Source: Ailurus styani (taxonomy: Eukaryota > Chordata > Mammalia > Carnivora > Ailuridae). From it: 64,000 nucleotides of DNA. The stretch spans positions 1 through 64,000 of the forward strand of contig LNAC01001928.1 in NCBI GenBank assembly GCA_002007465.1, given 5' to 3'. This document shows positions 12,723 through 24,228 of this stretch, piece after piece. The translations under genes and the position numbers were made by a program. The notes under the pieces were generated by a model. It saw nothing but the letters and a program-made list of their open reading frames with translations. It did not search any database and had not been told where the DNA came from. The stretch's first letter is position 1, and the number at the start of each line of letters is the position of its first letter.

Positions 12723-14295
12723 TTTATGCAGATAGGAATAGATGGATGAGAGAACAAAATACTAAAGAGTAGCAAAGACCCCAGAGAAATATACACTATC
12801 CTACTCAGAAGAGATATGGAACAGGGGAGAAAAGAAAGAGGGGAAAAAACCAAAAAACAAAAAAACAAAATCCTCCCTACAAAAACAAAACAAAACAAAA
12901 ATAAATCAAAATACTATATATTTATCTATATTATGTATTTCTGTTTCTATATTTATGTTTGTCTCTGACTCTATCTCTGTATCTATCTCTATCTCTATAT
13001 CTATCTGTATCTACATCTATATCTATTAGACTGGTGAATTGAACAGACCCTATATGTATAAAAAAATCCAGTTAAATACAATGAAGGGATAAAATATGAT
13101 TATAACAACAAAAATTAAAAAAGATTAAAAAGTGTTGATAAGATATAATAGTTAAAAACGTTAAAATAGGAAAAAGGAAAAAAATTTAAAAGAAAAAAGT
13201 AAGAAAAAAATTCAAAGTATTTAACTTTGAACGACTAAAGAATCATGGGGAAAAAGGCATAAATTCTCTGTGTTGCTTTCCCCTAGCTCCAGAATTCCAC
13301 AATTCTCACCAATCTTGAACTTGACTTTGGCTGGATGTTTTTTTCTGGTCTTCTGGGGGAAGCGTCTGTTGCTGTGATTCTCAAGTGCCTCGGCCCAAGG
13401 CGGAATCACACTGCCCTCACCAGGGGCCAGGCTAAGTAATCAGCTCGGGTTCACTCTCGGGAGCTTTTGTTCCCTGAATGCTTTCTGGAACACGTTGGAG
13501 GATGGGACTAAAAATGGCGGCTGCCAGTCTCTGACCTGGAGGAGCCAAGAGCTCGGGGCTTCAGTCCTCAGTGCACCTTAGAGAAAAGCAGTCTGTCCCT
13601 CCCATCTCCTGGTCTCCAGCTGCTCTCCGAGCTCACCCGGCCTGTGACCAAGCATCTCTATCTCTGGCACGTGGCCCTATTTAGAATCTCCAAACCTGGC
13701 AGATTCCTGCAGCTGCTCTGTGCCACTGCTCCCAGAGGAAGAAGGAGGGGTCTTTCTAGGTCTGCCACCCGTGGGGTCCCTGCTTACAGAGCAGTGGCCC
13801 GTCTGTGTTTGGATCACAGCCCAAGGTAACACCGAGCTGAGAGAAACCCTCTCAGCTCATCTCCATCTCTCCCGCCAGCTTCTCTCTGATACCTGGGAGC
13901 TTGGTCTTGCTCAGACATCCCTGGTCTTTTTGTGTCCCCATGGGTTCTGAGACCACACTGTCCCCTAGATGACTTCATCCCCCGCTTGGCCTTTGGGGTG
14001 ATGTCCCTTGGTGTAGCTGACTTCTAACAGTTCTGTGTTTGTGCTCCGCTGCTCGCTCACTTGCAGGGAGCCATCTCCTTCTCCTGGGGTCTGTCTTCCT
14101 GTCGCTTCTGATTCACTTCTCTGCACAGCCTACCTTCCAGAACATGGTCGATTTTCTGTTCCTAGAATCACTGCTCTTCTTCTCTTTGATCTCCTGTAGA
14201 ATTTGTAGGTGTTCAGAATAGACTGATAGCTATCTGGGTGAATTTCTGGGACCTGATGATAATCGGTATCCTACTCCTCCGCCATCTTGCCACTT
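12723..14295 (-). promoter_or_regulatory. L1 5' UTR / internal promoter, minus strand
   Basis: About 1.57 kb upstream of ORF1. Next to ORF1 it is A/T-rich with an ATCT-type simple tract (about 12960-13030); the outer ~900 bp (13400-14295) is GC-richer. The YY1-like motif CAAGATGGCGG (minus strand, 14279-14289) sits about 7 nt from the 5' end. In human L1 a YY1 site at the same place directs the transcription start; that function is inferred here. Confidence 0.75.
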
Positions 14296-14304
14296 CTCCT
14301 TGTC

Positions 14305-14690
14305 CTTTTTTATATTAATGCAGTGTATCACATTGAGTTGTGTATGTTGAACCACTCTTGGAGCCCTGGAATAAATTGCACTTAGTTGTCGTTAATAATC
14401 CTTTTAATGTACAGTTGGATCCTATTGACTAGTATGGTGAGAATTTTCAGTTCCACGGTTAACAGGAATATTAGTCTGTAATTCTCCTTTTTGGTGGGGT
14501 CTTTGGGTTTGGAGTCAGTGTATTTAAGGCCTCATAGAATGAGTTGGAAGTTTTCCTTTCATTCCTTCCAGTTCAACTCTTTTCTTGGGATACTTTAATT
14601 ACTCTTTCAATTTCTTTGCTCGCTATGGGTCTTTTCAGGTTTTCTATTTATTCCTGTTTCAGTTTTGGTAGTTCACAAGTTTCTAGGACT
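14305..14690 (-). mobile_element. Inverted 5' segment of the twin-primed L1 (right part)
   Basis: It continues the reverse ORF2 sequence that stopped at 7225, after removal of the young L1. It ends at about 14690 at the position equivalent to about 40585 of the intact copy. There the orientation flips to plus with a jump to the equivalent of about 42364. Confidence 0.75.
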
Positions 14691-15925
14691 AAAAGACAAC
14701 CTATGGTATTGGATAAGATATTTGCAATGTCTTATCAGATAAATGGCTAGTCTCCAAAATCTACAAAGAACCTCTCAAACTCAACACCCAAAAAACAAAT
14801 AACCCAGTAAAGAAATGGGTAGAAGACATCGACAGACATTTTTACAAAGACATAGAAGTGGTCAGCAGACACATGAGAAAATTCTCAACACCATTTAGCA
14901 TCAGGGAAACACAAATCAAAACCACAATGATTCCCACTTCACACCCTCCAGAATAACTAAAATGAGCAACACAGAAAACAACAGATATTGGTGAGGATGT
15001 AGAGAAAAGGGAACCCTCTTACACTCTTGGTGGGAATGCAAACTGGTACAGTCACACTGGAAAACAGAGCAGAGGTTCCTCAAATAGTTAAAAATTGAGC
15101 TATCCTATGACCCAGCAGTTGCACTCCTAGGTATTTATCCAAATGATACAAATGTGGTGATTCATAGGGGCACCTGCACTCCAATGTTCATAGCAACAAT
15201 GTCTACAGCAGCCAAAATACAGAATAAACCCAGATATCCATCCACAGATGAATGAAGAAAATGTGGTATATGTGTAAAATGGATTATTACTCAGCCATCA
15301 GAAAATATGAAATCTGTGTGCCTGGGTGGCTCAGTGGGTTAAAGCCTCTGCTTTCAGCTCAGGTCATGACCTCAGGATCCTGGGATGGAGGCCCGCATCA
15401 GGCTTTCTGCTCGGCAGGGAGCCTGCTTCCTCCTCTCTCTCTTCCTGTCTCTCTGCCTACTTGTGATCTCTCTCTCTCTCTCTTTGTCAAATAAATAAAT
15501 AAAAATCTTTAAAAAAAGAAAATAAAAGATGAAATCTTACCATTTTCAATGATGTGGAAGAAACTAGAGGGTATTATGCTAAGTGAAGTAAGTCAGTCAG
15601 AGAAAGACAAATGTGGTATGATTTCACTCATATGTAGAATAAAGGAAACAACAGAGGATCATGGAGAAGGGAAGTAAAAATAAAATAAGATGAAATAAGA
15701 GAAGGAGACAAACCATAAGAGACTCTTAACTATAGGAAACAAACAGGGTTGTAGAGGGGAGGTGAATGGGGGGGATGGGGTAACTGGGTCATGGACATTA
15801 AGCAGGGCACTTGATGTAATGAGCACTGGATGAATCATTCATGCAATTCATGCAACTGATGAATCACTAAACTCTATCTCTGAAACTAATAACACACTGT
15901 ATGTTAATTAATTGATTTTAAATGA
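14691..15925 (+). mobile_element. Sense 3' segment of the twin-primed L1
   Basis: Plus-strand C-terminal ORF2 starts at the equivalent of intact-copy 42364 and runs through the 3' UTR to an A-rich tail near 15925. It includes the Cys-rich region (about 15000-15050) and is interrupted by a SINE (15316-15528). It contains stops and frameshifts and is not coding. Confidence 0.8.
15316..15528 (+). mobile_element. CAN-SINE, plus strand
   Basis: The tRNA-derived head has an A-box-like TGGCTCAGTGGG, followed by a CT-rich region and an A-rich tail with AATAAATAAATAAAA. The flanking short duplication ATGAAATCT is at 15307-15315 and 15529-15537. It is of the musteloid-looking type and interrupts an L1 ORF2/3' UTR. 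Confidence 0.88.
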
Positions 15926-16271
15926 TAAAAATTTCAAAAAAGAAGCAATTACTAGAAATAAAAGAATTTGGTAAATTCATGGGATATAAAATAGAGGTAT
16001 AGAAATCTTATGCATTTCCATACACCAATCATTAAGCAGCATAAAGAGAAATCAAGGAATCAATTCCATTTACAATTGCACCAAAACCCATGATACCTAG
16101 GAATAAACCTAACCAAAGAGATGAAAGACTTTTACTAAGAAAACTATAAAACAAGGATGAAAAATAATTGAAGACAGCACAAAGAAATGGGGAGATACTC
16201 CATACTCATGGATTGAAAGAACTTACATTGTTGAAATATCTATACAACCCAAAGAAATGTGCAGAATTGAA
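15926..16271 (+). mobile_element. Old plus-strand L1 ORF2 fragment (part 1)
   Basis: It matches ORF2 equivalent to about 41455-41745 of the intact copy. The sequence is cut at 16271 by the insertion of a 6.1 kb L1 and resumes at 22416 at exactly the next ORF2 position. The ~16-bp target sequence AAATGTGCAGAATTGAA is at 16255-16271. Confidence 0.8.
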
Positions 16272-17475
16272 GGAGAGACAAGGTGGTGGAGAAGTAGGAG
16301 ACCCTGTTTCAGCTGGTCCCCTGAATTGAGCTAAATATCTATCAGAACACTCTATGCACCCATGAAATCGGCCTGAGATGTAAGATTATACACTTCTGGA
16401 TCTCTATGGGGGAAGAACATCATCAGTGGAGAGATACAGTGAAGTTGGAGTGCTCAGACTGATATTGGAGGATAAACAGAAGGGGGAGGGAGCCACCAGA
16501 AGTGACCCATTGGAAAGTAATACCCCAATATGAAAGTGTCCTGTGCTTGGGGACCAGCATTAACTTGGAGTCTGGTTAAAAGCACTCAAAAAGAACAAAG
16601 GGTCTTAAGGGGCAATTAGTGGAATTGGGCAGCCACAGGCACGGACGTAAGCCCACAGTCCCAGGGTGGTCACAGCCAGTGCCCACTCACACCTGAGAGA
16701 GCCAGGAGCAGGCTCCAGCCAGAGGTCCATGGGACCACAGCCTTCTGTGACCTGCACCACTGCTGGGTCTGAGTGCACCTGGCATGGGCATGGGCTCCAG
16801 ACAACAGTAGCAGCAGTGGCAGCCACCAGGATTGGGCTCACCCACACTAATATCATTCACGATTTTAGTGGCATGGGGGTGCAGAGACAAGTGGGGACTC
16901 AGGTGACCACTGAGACAGTGAATGGGGGTGCACATCACCTGTGGGAGGTTGCAGTGTTCAGTAGAGTTTCCAGAGGGGAGTCTGTGTGTTCCGGACCATC
17001 CAGAGGGGAGCAGACTGAGGCCTCTCTCTGAGGTGAAGGTCTGGGTGCGGACAGTGTACTTTGCTCTTACCCTCCAAAAAGCTGCATAAAACCACCGAAG
17101 AACAAAAACCTCCAGAGAATAAAAGCCTGAAAAATCAGTTTCCGCACAGTCTAGCCCCTTGACAAGGGGCAGGCCAAATCAGCTCAAGCAAGACTGACTG
17201 AAGAACAACGCAGCAGGCCCCTCCCCCAGAAGACAAGCCAAAAGAACAAGAGGAAAATAACTACAGGGTCCCCATAAAACTGTAAAACCTCAATATCAGG
17301 GGAAAACAATATATTAAGCTCCCAGTATTGCCCCAAATCTGCATGTTTCATAGATTCAACTTTTATTTTTCTTTATTTTTTAAATTCATTTTCATGATTC
17401 TTGTTCTTTTATATTTTTAACTTATGTACCATTACAACTAGATGTTTAATACAACATATTCCATAGTAACTTTTT

Positions 17476-17667
17476 TAAGATTTTATTTATTTGACAGAGA
17501 GAGAAGAGATCACAGGCAGGCAGAGAGGCAGGCAGAAAGAGAGGAGAAAGCAGGCTCCCCGCCAAGCAGGGAGCCTGATGCAGGCCTCAATCCCAGGACC
17601 CTGAGATCATGACCTGAGCCAAAGGCAGAGGTCACTTAGTCACCCACCTAGTCACCCAGGCGCACCC
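17476..17667 (-). mobile_element. CAN-SINE, minus strand
   Basis: The left end is the tail (TTAAGATTTTATTTATTTGACAG read on plus) and the right end the tRNA-like head (GGGTGGCTC type, reversed and partly rearranged with a repeated CTAGTCACC). The target duplication is ATAGTAACTTTT (about 17464-17475) versus ATAATAACTTTT (about 17668-17679). It sits in the 5' UTR of the lineage-B L1. Confidence 0.88.
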
Positions 17668-18252
17668 ATAATAACTTTTAAACTTGAACTTTTTTCATAC
17701 ATATACCTGTGGATTTTTGTCTCTCTTTTTTTAAAGATATGTATATAGATACAGGCTTCAAGATAGTCCTCTTTCCCTATTCAATACTACCCCTATATAT
17801 AAGCCATTTTTAATTTCCCTGTATCTCTGGAAAGTTGGTCCTTTGAGAAACATAACAAGATACACCCAGGAAGAACTGAAATAATCTTCCTCGCCCACAT
17901 CAAGGGTTTATAACCACCATCATATCATATTCTTTTGTCAGTGTTTCTGTGTATTTCCTTTTGTTTTTGCATTATATAAATCTTATTCTTGGGGTTCATT
18001 TTGCCTGGGTATTTCTTTTTTTTTTCTTTTACTTTTGTCGGTTTTCCTCCATGTTCATTTTGTTTTGTACCTTATAAATCTTACTTTTGGGGTTCAATTT
18101 GGCTTTTTTCTTTTTTTTTCTTTTTCTCTCTCTTTTTTTCTTTTTTCTTTATTTTTGGTAGTGATTTCTGATTGCTCCGAAACTTTCCAGGGTGCACCTT
18201 GCCTGGATTGAGATTGATATATTCAGGATCCCCTCAACCACCTCTCACCAAA

Positions 18253-19165
18253 TTGACTAGGAGGAGGAACACCCAACAGAGGAAAAATTCAGAGACTGTG
18301 TTCTCTGCCACAGAACTATTGGATATGGACATAAACAATAAATCAGAAATAGAATTCAGGGTAATAATTATCCAGACAATAGGTAGGTTGGAGAAGACCA
18401 TTAGTGGCAACATAATATCTCTAAGAGCGGAAGTGAGCGCTGATCTGGCAGAACCTAAAAATGCTGGCAAACAGATCCAATGTAATCTAAATACTCTAAC
18501 AGCTAGGGAAAACGAGGCTGAAGATCGAATTAGAGAGCTAGAGAACAAACTAATAGAAAAGCAGGATCAGGAGAAGGCCTGTAACAAATAGTTTAGAAGG
18601 CATGAAAACATTATCAGGGAAATAATTGATGCCATGAAACATTCCAGTTTCAGAATTATTGGGATCTCTGAGGGAATGGAGAGAGAGAGAGAAGACTAGA
18701 AGATACAGTTGAACAAATCCCTAAATGAAAATTTCCCTAACGTGGGGATGGAGAAAGTGTTCATGTCTTAGTGGTAGAGAGCACACCCCCCAAGACCAAG
18801 AAGGTTAGAAGGACCTCCAGGTACATAACTGTGAAATTCATGAGGCATAAATTAGGAGAAGATATTTTAAGGGCAGCTAGGGGAGAGAGATCCTTATGTA
18901 CAGAGGGAGGACCATCAGAATAACATCAGACCTGTTCACGGAAACCTGGCAAGCCAGAAAGGGCTGGCAAGACATATTCAGGGCCCTAAATGAGAAGAAA
19001 ATGCAGCCAAGAATTCTTTATCCAGCAAGGCTGGTATTCAGAATGGATGGGGAGATAAAGATCTTCCAAGATCAGCAAGGTCTAAAAGATTATATGACCA
19101 CCAATCCAGCACTACAGGAAATATTAAGAGGGGTTTCTATAAAAGAAGAAAGAACCAAGGAGTGA
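18253..19165 (+). pseudogene. L1 ORF1, lineage B, broken
   Basis: The initiator position reads TTG (18253-18255) where the sister copy at 59292 has ATG. The N-terminal part (TRRRNTQQRKNSE) differs from lineage-A ORF1, while the C-terminal part is clearly homologous (RKGWQD...RALNEKKMQPRILYPARL at about 18955-19030). The first frame stops at 18591 after the coiled coil, and the C-terminal domain is readable in 18896-19165. It is not functional. Confidence 0.8.
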
Positions 19166-19220
19166 CATACAACATAAATTTACAGAGACAATGTATAGAA
19201 ACAAGGACTTCACAGGCAAC

Positions 19221-22164
19221 ATGATGTCAATAAAAACTTACCTTTAAATAATCACTCTCAACATGAATAGCCTTATTGCCCCCATAAAATGACACATGGT
19301 TGCAGACTGCATAAAACGACAGTACCCATCCATATGCTGTCTATAAGAGATGCATTTTGAACGTAAAAATATATCCAGACTGAAATTGAAGGGATGGAGA
19401 ACCATCTCATGCCAATGGGCCTCAAAAGAAAGCTGAGATAGCAATTCTTATATCAGATAAATTAGATTTTAAGCTAAAGATTGTAGTCAGAGACACAGAA
19501 GGACACTACATCATTCTGAAAGGGTCTATCCAACAAGAAGATCTAACAATCTATGCCATCAACACGGGAGCAACCAACTACATAAACCAAGTGTTAAACA
19601 AAATAAAGAGACATATTGATATGAATACATGAATTGTATGGGACTTTAACATGCCACTCTTAGCAATAGACAGATCACTTAAGCAGAAAAACAACAAAGA
19701 AGCAAGAGTTTTGAATGATACGTTGGACCAGATGGACCTCATAGACATATACGGGACATTCCACCTTAAAACAGGAGAATATTCATTCTTCTCGAGCACA
19801 CATGGAACTTTCTACAGAATAGACCACATACTGGGCCACAAATCAGGGTTAAACTGATATCAAAATATTAAGATTATTCCCTACATATTCTCAGACCACA
19901 ATGCTTTGAAACCACAAGCAAAAGTTTGGAAGGAATTCAAACACTTGGAAACTAAAGATCATCCTGCTCAAGAATGTTTAGAACAACCAGGATATCAAAG
20001 AAGAACTTAATCCATAGAAACCAATGAGAATGAAGACACAATGGTCAAAAACCTATGGGATATGGCAAAGGAAGTCCGAAGGGGGAAATACATCACCATC
20101 CAAGCCTCTCTCAAATAAAAAAAAAAATACCGAATGCACTAACTCTCTTTACATCTTAAAGAATTGGAAAATCAACAACAAATTAAACCTACCCTATTCA
20201 CAAGAAGGGAAATAATTAAGATTAGAACAGAGATGAATGAGTTAGAGACTAGAGATACAATAGAACACATCAATGGAACAAGAAGCTGCTTCTTTGACAG
20301 TATTAATAAGATTGACAAACCACAGGCCAAACCAATCCAAAAGAAAAGAGAGAGGTGCTAAATTAACAAAATTATGAATGAAATGGGAGAAAGCATGACT
20401 AACACCAAGGAAATAGAAACAATCATCAGAAATTATTATCAACAGTTCTATGCCAATAAGTTAAACAACCTAGAAGAAATGGATGCATTCCTGGAAATCT
20501 ATAAACTTCCAGGACTGAAACAGAAAGAAATTGGCAACCTGAAGAGACCAATATCAAGTAAAGAGATTGAAGCAGTGACCATAAACATCCCAATAACCAC
20601 GACTCCAGTATCTGACTGATTTCTTGGGGGATGCTACCAAATTTTGAATGAAGAAATAATACCTATTCTTCTGAAGATGGTTCAAAAAATAGAAACAAAG
20701 GGAAAACCTCCAGACTCTTTCCATGAAGCCAGCATTACCTTGATGCCAAAAGATGGAAAAAAAATCCATGCTCATGGATTAGAAGAATAAACATTGTTAA
20801 AATGTCATTACTGCCCAGAGAAATCTATACTTTCTATGCCATCCTGATCAAAAGTCGACCAGCATTTTCAAAGAGCTGGAACAAACAATCCTAAAATTTT
20901 CATGGAATCAGAAAAGACCCTGAATCTCTAAGGAAATGTTGAAAAAAACCAAGGCTGGGAGCATCACGTTGCCTGATATCAAGCTTTCCTTCAAAGCCGT
21001 GATCACCAAGACAGCATGGTACTGGCACAAAAATGGACACATAGACCAATGGAACAGAGTAATGAGTCCAGATAAGGACCCTCAAATGTATGGTCAAACA
21101 ACCTTCGACAAAGCAGGAAAAAATATCCAGTGGAAAAAGGACAGTCTCTTCAAGGAATGGTGCTGGGAAAAACAGACAGCTATGTATAGAAGAATGAAGC
21201 TCTAACATTCTCCTACACCATACACAAAGATAAACTCAAAATGGATGAAGGAACTCAACATGAGGCAGGAATCTATCAAAATCCTAGAGGAGAACATAGG
21301 CAGTAATCTCTTCGACATCGTAGCTACAATTTCTTTCAAGACACGTCTCCAAAGGCAAATGAAACAAAAGCAAAAATGAGCTTTTGGAACTTCATCAAAA
21401 TAAAAAGCTTCTGCACAGCAGAGGAAATAGTCAATAAAACAAAGAAGCAACCCACCGAATCAGAGAAGATATTAACAAATGACATTACAAAGGGCTGGTA
21501 TCCAAGATCTATAAAGAACTCAAACTCAACACCGAAAAAACAGATAATCATGCCAAAAAGTGGGCAGAAGACATGAACAGACACTTTTTCAAAGAAAACA
21601 TACAAATGTCAAACAGACATGTGAAAAAATGTTCATCATCATTAGCCATCAGGGAAATTCAAAACACAACGACTTTGAGATACCACCTTACATCAGTTAG
21701 AACAGCAGAAATTAACAGGACAGGAAACAACAAGTTTTGGAGTGGATGTGGAGAAAGGGGAACCCTCTTACACTGTTGGTGGGAATGCAATTTGGTGTAG
21801 CCACTTTGGAAAACAGTTTGGAAGTTTCTTTAAAAAAATTAAAAAATAGAGCTATCCTATGACCCTGCAATTGCACTACAGGGTATTTACCCCAAAGATA
21901 CAGATGTAGTGAAAGGAAGAGCCATCTGTACCTTTCATAGCAGCAAAGACCACAATCGCCAAACTGTGGAAAGAGGTGAGATGCCCTTCAACAGATGAAT
22001 GGATAAAGAAGATGTGGTCCATATATACAATGTAATACTATACAGCCATCAGAAAGGATGAATACCTAACTATTGTATTAACATTGTCGGGACTGAAGGA
22101 GATTATGCTGAGTGAAATAAGCCAAGCAGAGAATGTCAATTATCATATGGTTTCACTTACTTGA
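19221..22164 (+). pseudogene. L1 ORF2, lineage B, broken, RT core deleted
   Basis: Endonuclease remnants occupy about 19250-19990, with a recognisable [20 protein letters not shown] segment near 19780-19857. Linker and finger-domain pieces run to about 20755. The sequence then jumps to the post-RT region, so the FADD motif is absent. The C-terminal Cys-rich region is at about 21740-21800, and the stop equivalent is about 22162. Many stops and frameshifts are present. Confidence 0.85.
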
Positions 22165-22415
22165 GGAGCATGTGGAATAACATGGAGGATATTAGGGGAA
22201 GGAAGGGAAAAGTGAATTGGGGTAAATCGGAGGGGGAGAGAAGCATGAGAGACTGTGGACTCTGAGAAGCAAAATGAGGGTTTGGGAGGGGAAAGGGGGA
22301 GGGAGATGGGCGAGTCTGGTGGTGGGTATTGAGGAAGGCACGTATTACATGGAGCACTGGGTGTGGTGCATAAAGAATGAATCTTAGAACATTGAAAAAT
22401 AAAATAAAATTTTAA

Positions 22416-23074
22416 AAATGTGCAGATTGAATGAAATCCTAATCAAAGTACCAATGACATTTTTCACAGAGTAAGAAAAAACTATCACAAAATATATAAG
22501 AAACCTCAAAAGACCCCGAATACCCAAACAATCTTGAAGAAAATAAACAAAACAAAACAACTAAAGGCATCCTAATTCCATACTTCAAGTTATATTAGAA
22601 AGGTGTAGAGCTCAAGACAGTATGTCACTGGTAGAACAATAGAAGTTCAACAGAACAGACTATAAAATCCAGAAATGAACACACAGCTCTATCATCTTTT
22701 AATCTTCAACAAAGCAGAAAAGATTATTCAGTGGGAAAAAGACAGTCTCTCTAATAAACGGTATTGGGAAAACTGGATAAAACATGCAAAAGAATGAGCC
22801 TGGACTTCTTTCTTACACCACATACAAAATTTAATTCAAAATGGTAGAAAGACCTAAATGTGAGACAGAAATCCATTAAAATCCTAGAGGAAAGCATAGG
22901 CATAACCTCTTTGATCTTGTCCATATCAACTTCTTACTAGACTTGACTCCCGATGAAAAGGAAACAAAAGCAAAATAAACTATTGTGTTTTCATCAAATA
23001 TAAAGCTAATGCATGGCAAAGGAAACAATTGAAAAAACTAAAAGGCAACCTAAAGAATGGGAGAAGAAATTTTC
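22416..23074 (+). mobile_element. Old plus-strand L1 ORF2 fragment (part 2)
   Basis: It resumes the ORF2 sequence interrupted at 16271 and runs through the post-RT region to about 23074. There a truncated minus L1 is inserted with a ~16-bp duplication (GGGAGAAGAAATTTTC type). Frames are short and broken. Confidence 0.78.
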
Positions 23075-24146
23075 TTTTTTAAAATTTTTAAAAATTTTTT
23101 TATTGAATTTTTTAAATTATTTTCCCCAGGGGTACAGGTCTGTGAATCATCAGGCTTACACCTTCCACAGCACCCACCATAGCACAAATCCTCCCCAATG
23201 TCCATAAGCTATCCACCCTATCCCTACCCTCCCACCCCCCATTAACCCTCAGTTTGTTTTGTGAGATTAGGAGTCTCTTATGGTTTGTCTCCTTCCCGAT
23301 CCCATTATTATTATTTTCATTATTTTTCCTCCCTACCCCTCGCGACCCCTCTCCCTGCCCCTCAAGTTCCTCATATCAGAGAGATCATATGATAATTGTC
23401 GTTCTCTGATTGACTTATTTCGCTCAGAATAATACCCTCTAGTTCCATCCATGTCGTTGCAAACAGCAAGATTTCGTTTCTTTGGATGGCTGCATAGTAT
23501 TTCATTATATATATATATATATATATNNNNNNNNNNNNNNNNNNNNNNNNNNNNNNNNNNNNNNNNNNNNNNNNNNNNNNNNNNNNNNNNNNNACACACA
23601 CACACACATACCACTTCTTCTTTATCCATTCATCTGTTGAATCTAGGTTCTTTCCATAGTTTGGCTATTGTGGACATTGCTGCTATAAACATTCAGTGCA
23701 TGTGCCCCTGAGGATCACTACGTTTGTATCCTTAGGGTAAATACCCAGTAGTGCGATTGCTGGGTCATAGGGTAGTGGTATTGTGAACTTTTTGAGGAAC
23801 CTCCATACTGTTTTCCAGAGTGGCTGCACCAGCTAGGATTCCCACCAACAGTGTAGGAGGGTTCCCCTTTCTCTGCATCTTCGCCAACATCTGTAGTTTC
23901 CTGACTTGTTGATTTTAGCCATTCTGATTGGTATAGGGTGGTATCTCACTGTGGTTTTGATTTGCATTTCCCTGATGCCGAGTGATGTTGAGCACTTTCT
24001 CATGTGTCTGTTGGCTATTTGGATGTCTTCTTGGAGAAATGTCTGTTCATGTCTTCTGCCCATTTCTTGACTGGGTTATTTGTTTTATGGGTGTTGAGTT
24101 TGAGAACCTCTCTATGGATATTGGATACCAGCCCTTTATTTGATAT
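23075..24146 (-). mobile_element. 5'-truncated young L1, minus strand
   Basis: An A-rich tail on the left is followed by a 3' UTR and the last part of ORF2 in reverse, ending near 24146. The imperfect target duplication is GGGAGAAGAAATTTTC (about 23059-23074) versus GGGGAGAAAATATTTTC (about 24147-24163). It is very close in sequence to the L1 at 7226. It contains a TA/CA microsatellite with a run of N. Confidence 0.88.
23527..23593. other. 67-base run of N inside a (TA)n/(CA)n microsatellite
   Basis: TA repeats precede the gap and CA repeats follow it. Other L1 copies carry a short TATATATA at this ORF2 spot, so the gap is an expanded repeat that was not resolved. Confidence 0.95.
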
Positions 24147-24228
24147 GGGGAGAAAATATTTTCAAATGACAGATATCAGAAGTAGTTAGTATTCAAAATA
24201 CATAAAGTAGTTATCAAAGTCAAGGAAG
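24147..24228 (+). mobile_element. Old plus-strand L1 ORF2 fragment (part 3)
   Basis: It continues the ORF2 read cut at 23074 (GGGAGAAGATATTTGCAAAT-like) for about 80 bp, until the start of another L1 5' UTR. Confidence 0.7.

Larger units (their letters stand above)
16272..22415 (+). mobile_element. L1 of a second 5' UTR lineage (B), full ends, internal deletion
   Basis: The 5' UTR starts GGAGAGACAAGGTGGTGG and is shared with 53497, but not with 36641. ORF1 and ORF2 remnants follow, then a 3' UTR ending in an A-rich tail at 22415. The target duplication is AAATGTGCAG(A)ATTGAA at 16255-16271 and 22416-22431. About 850 bp of ORF2 is missing near 20757, including the RT catalytic motif, so it cannot encode a working reverse transcriptase. 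A SINE sits at 17476-17667. Confidence 0.9.

Noticed and set aside
23333..23711. Open frames crossing the run of N
   Set aside because: They read through 67 unknown bases and simple repeats; the rest is L1 ORF2 end or its mirror.
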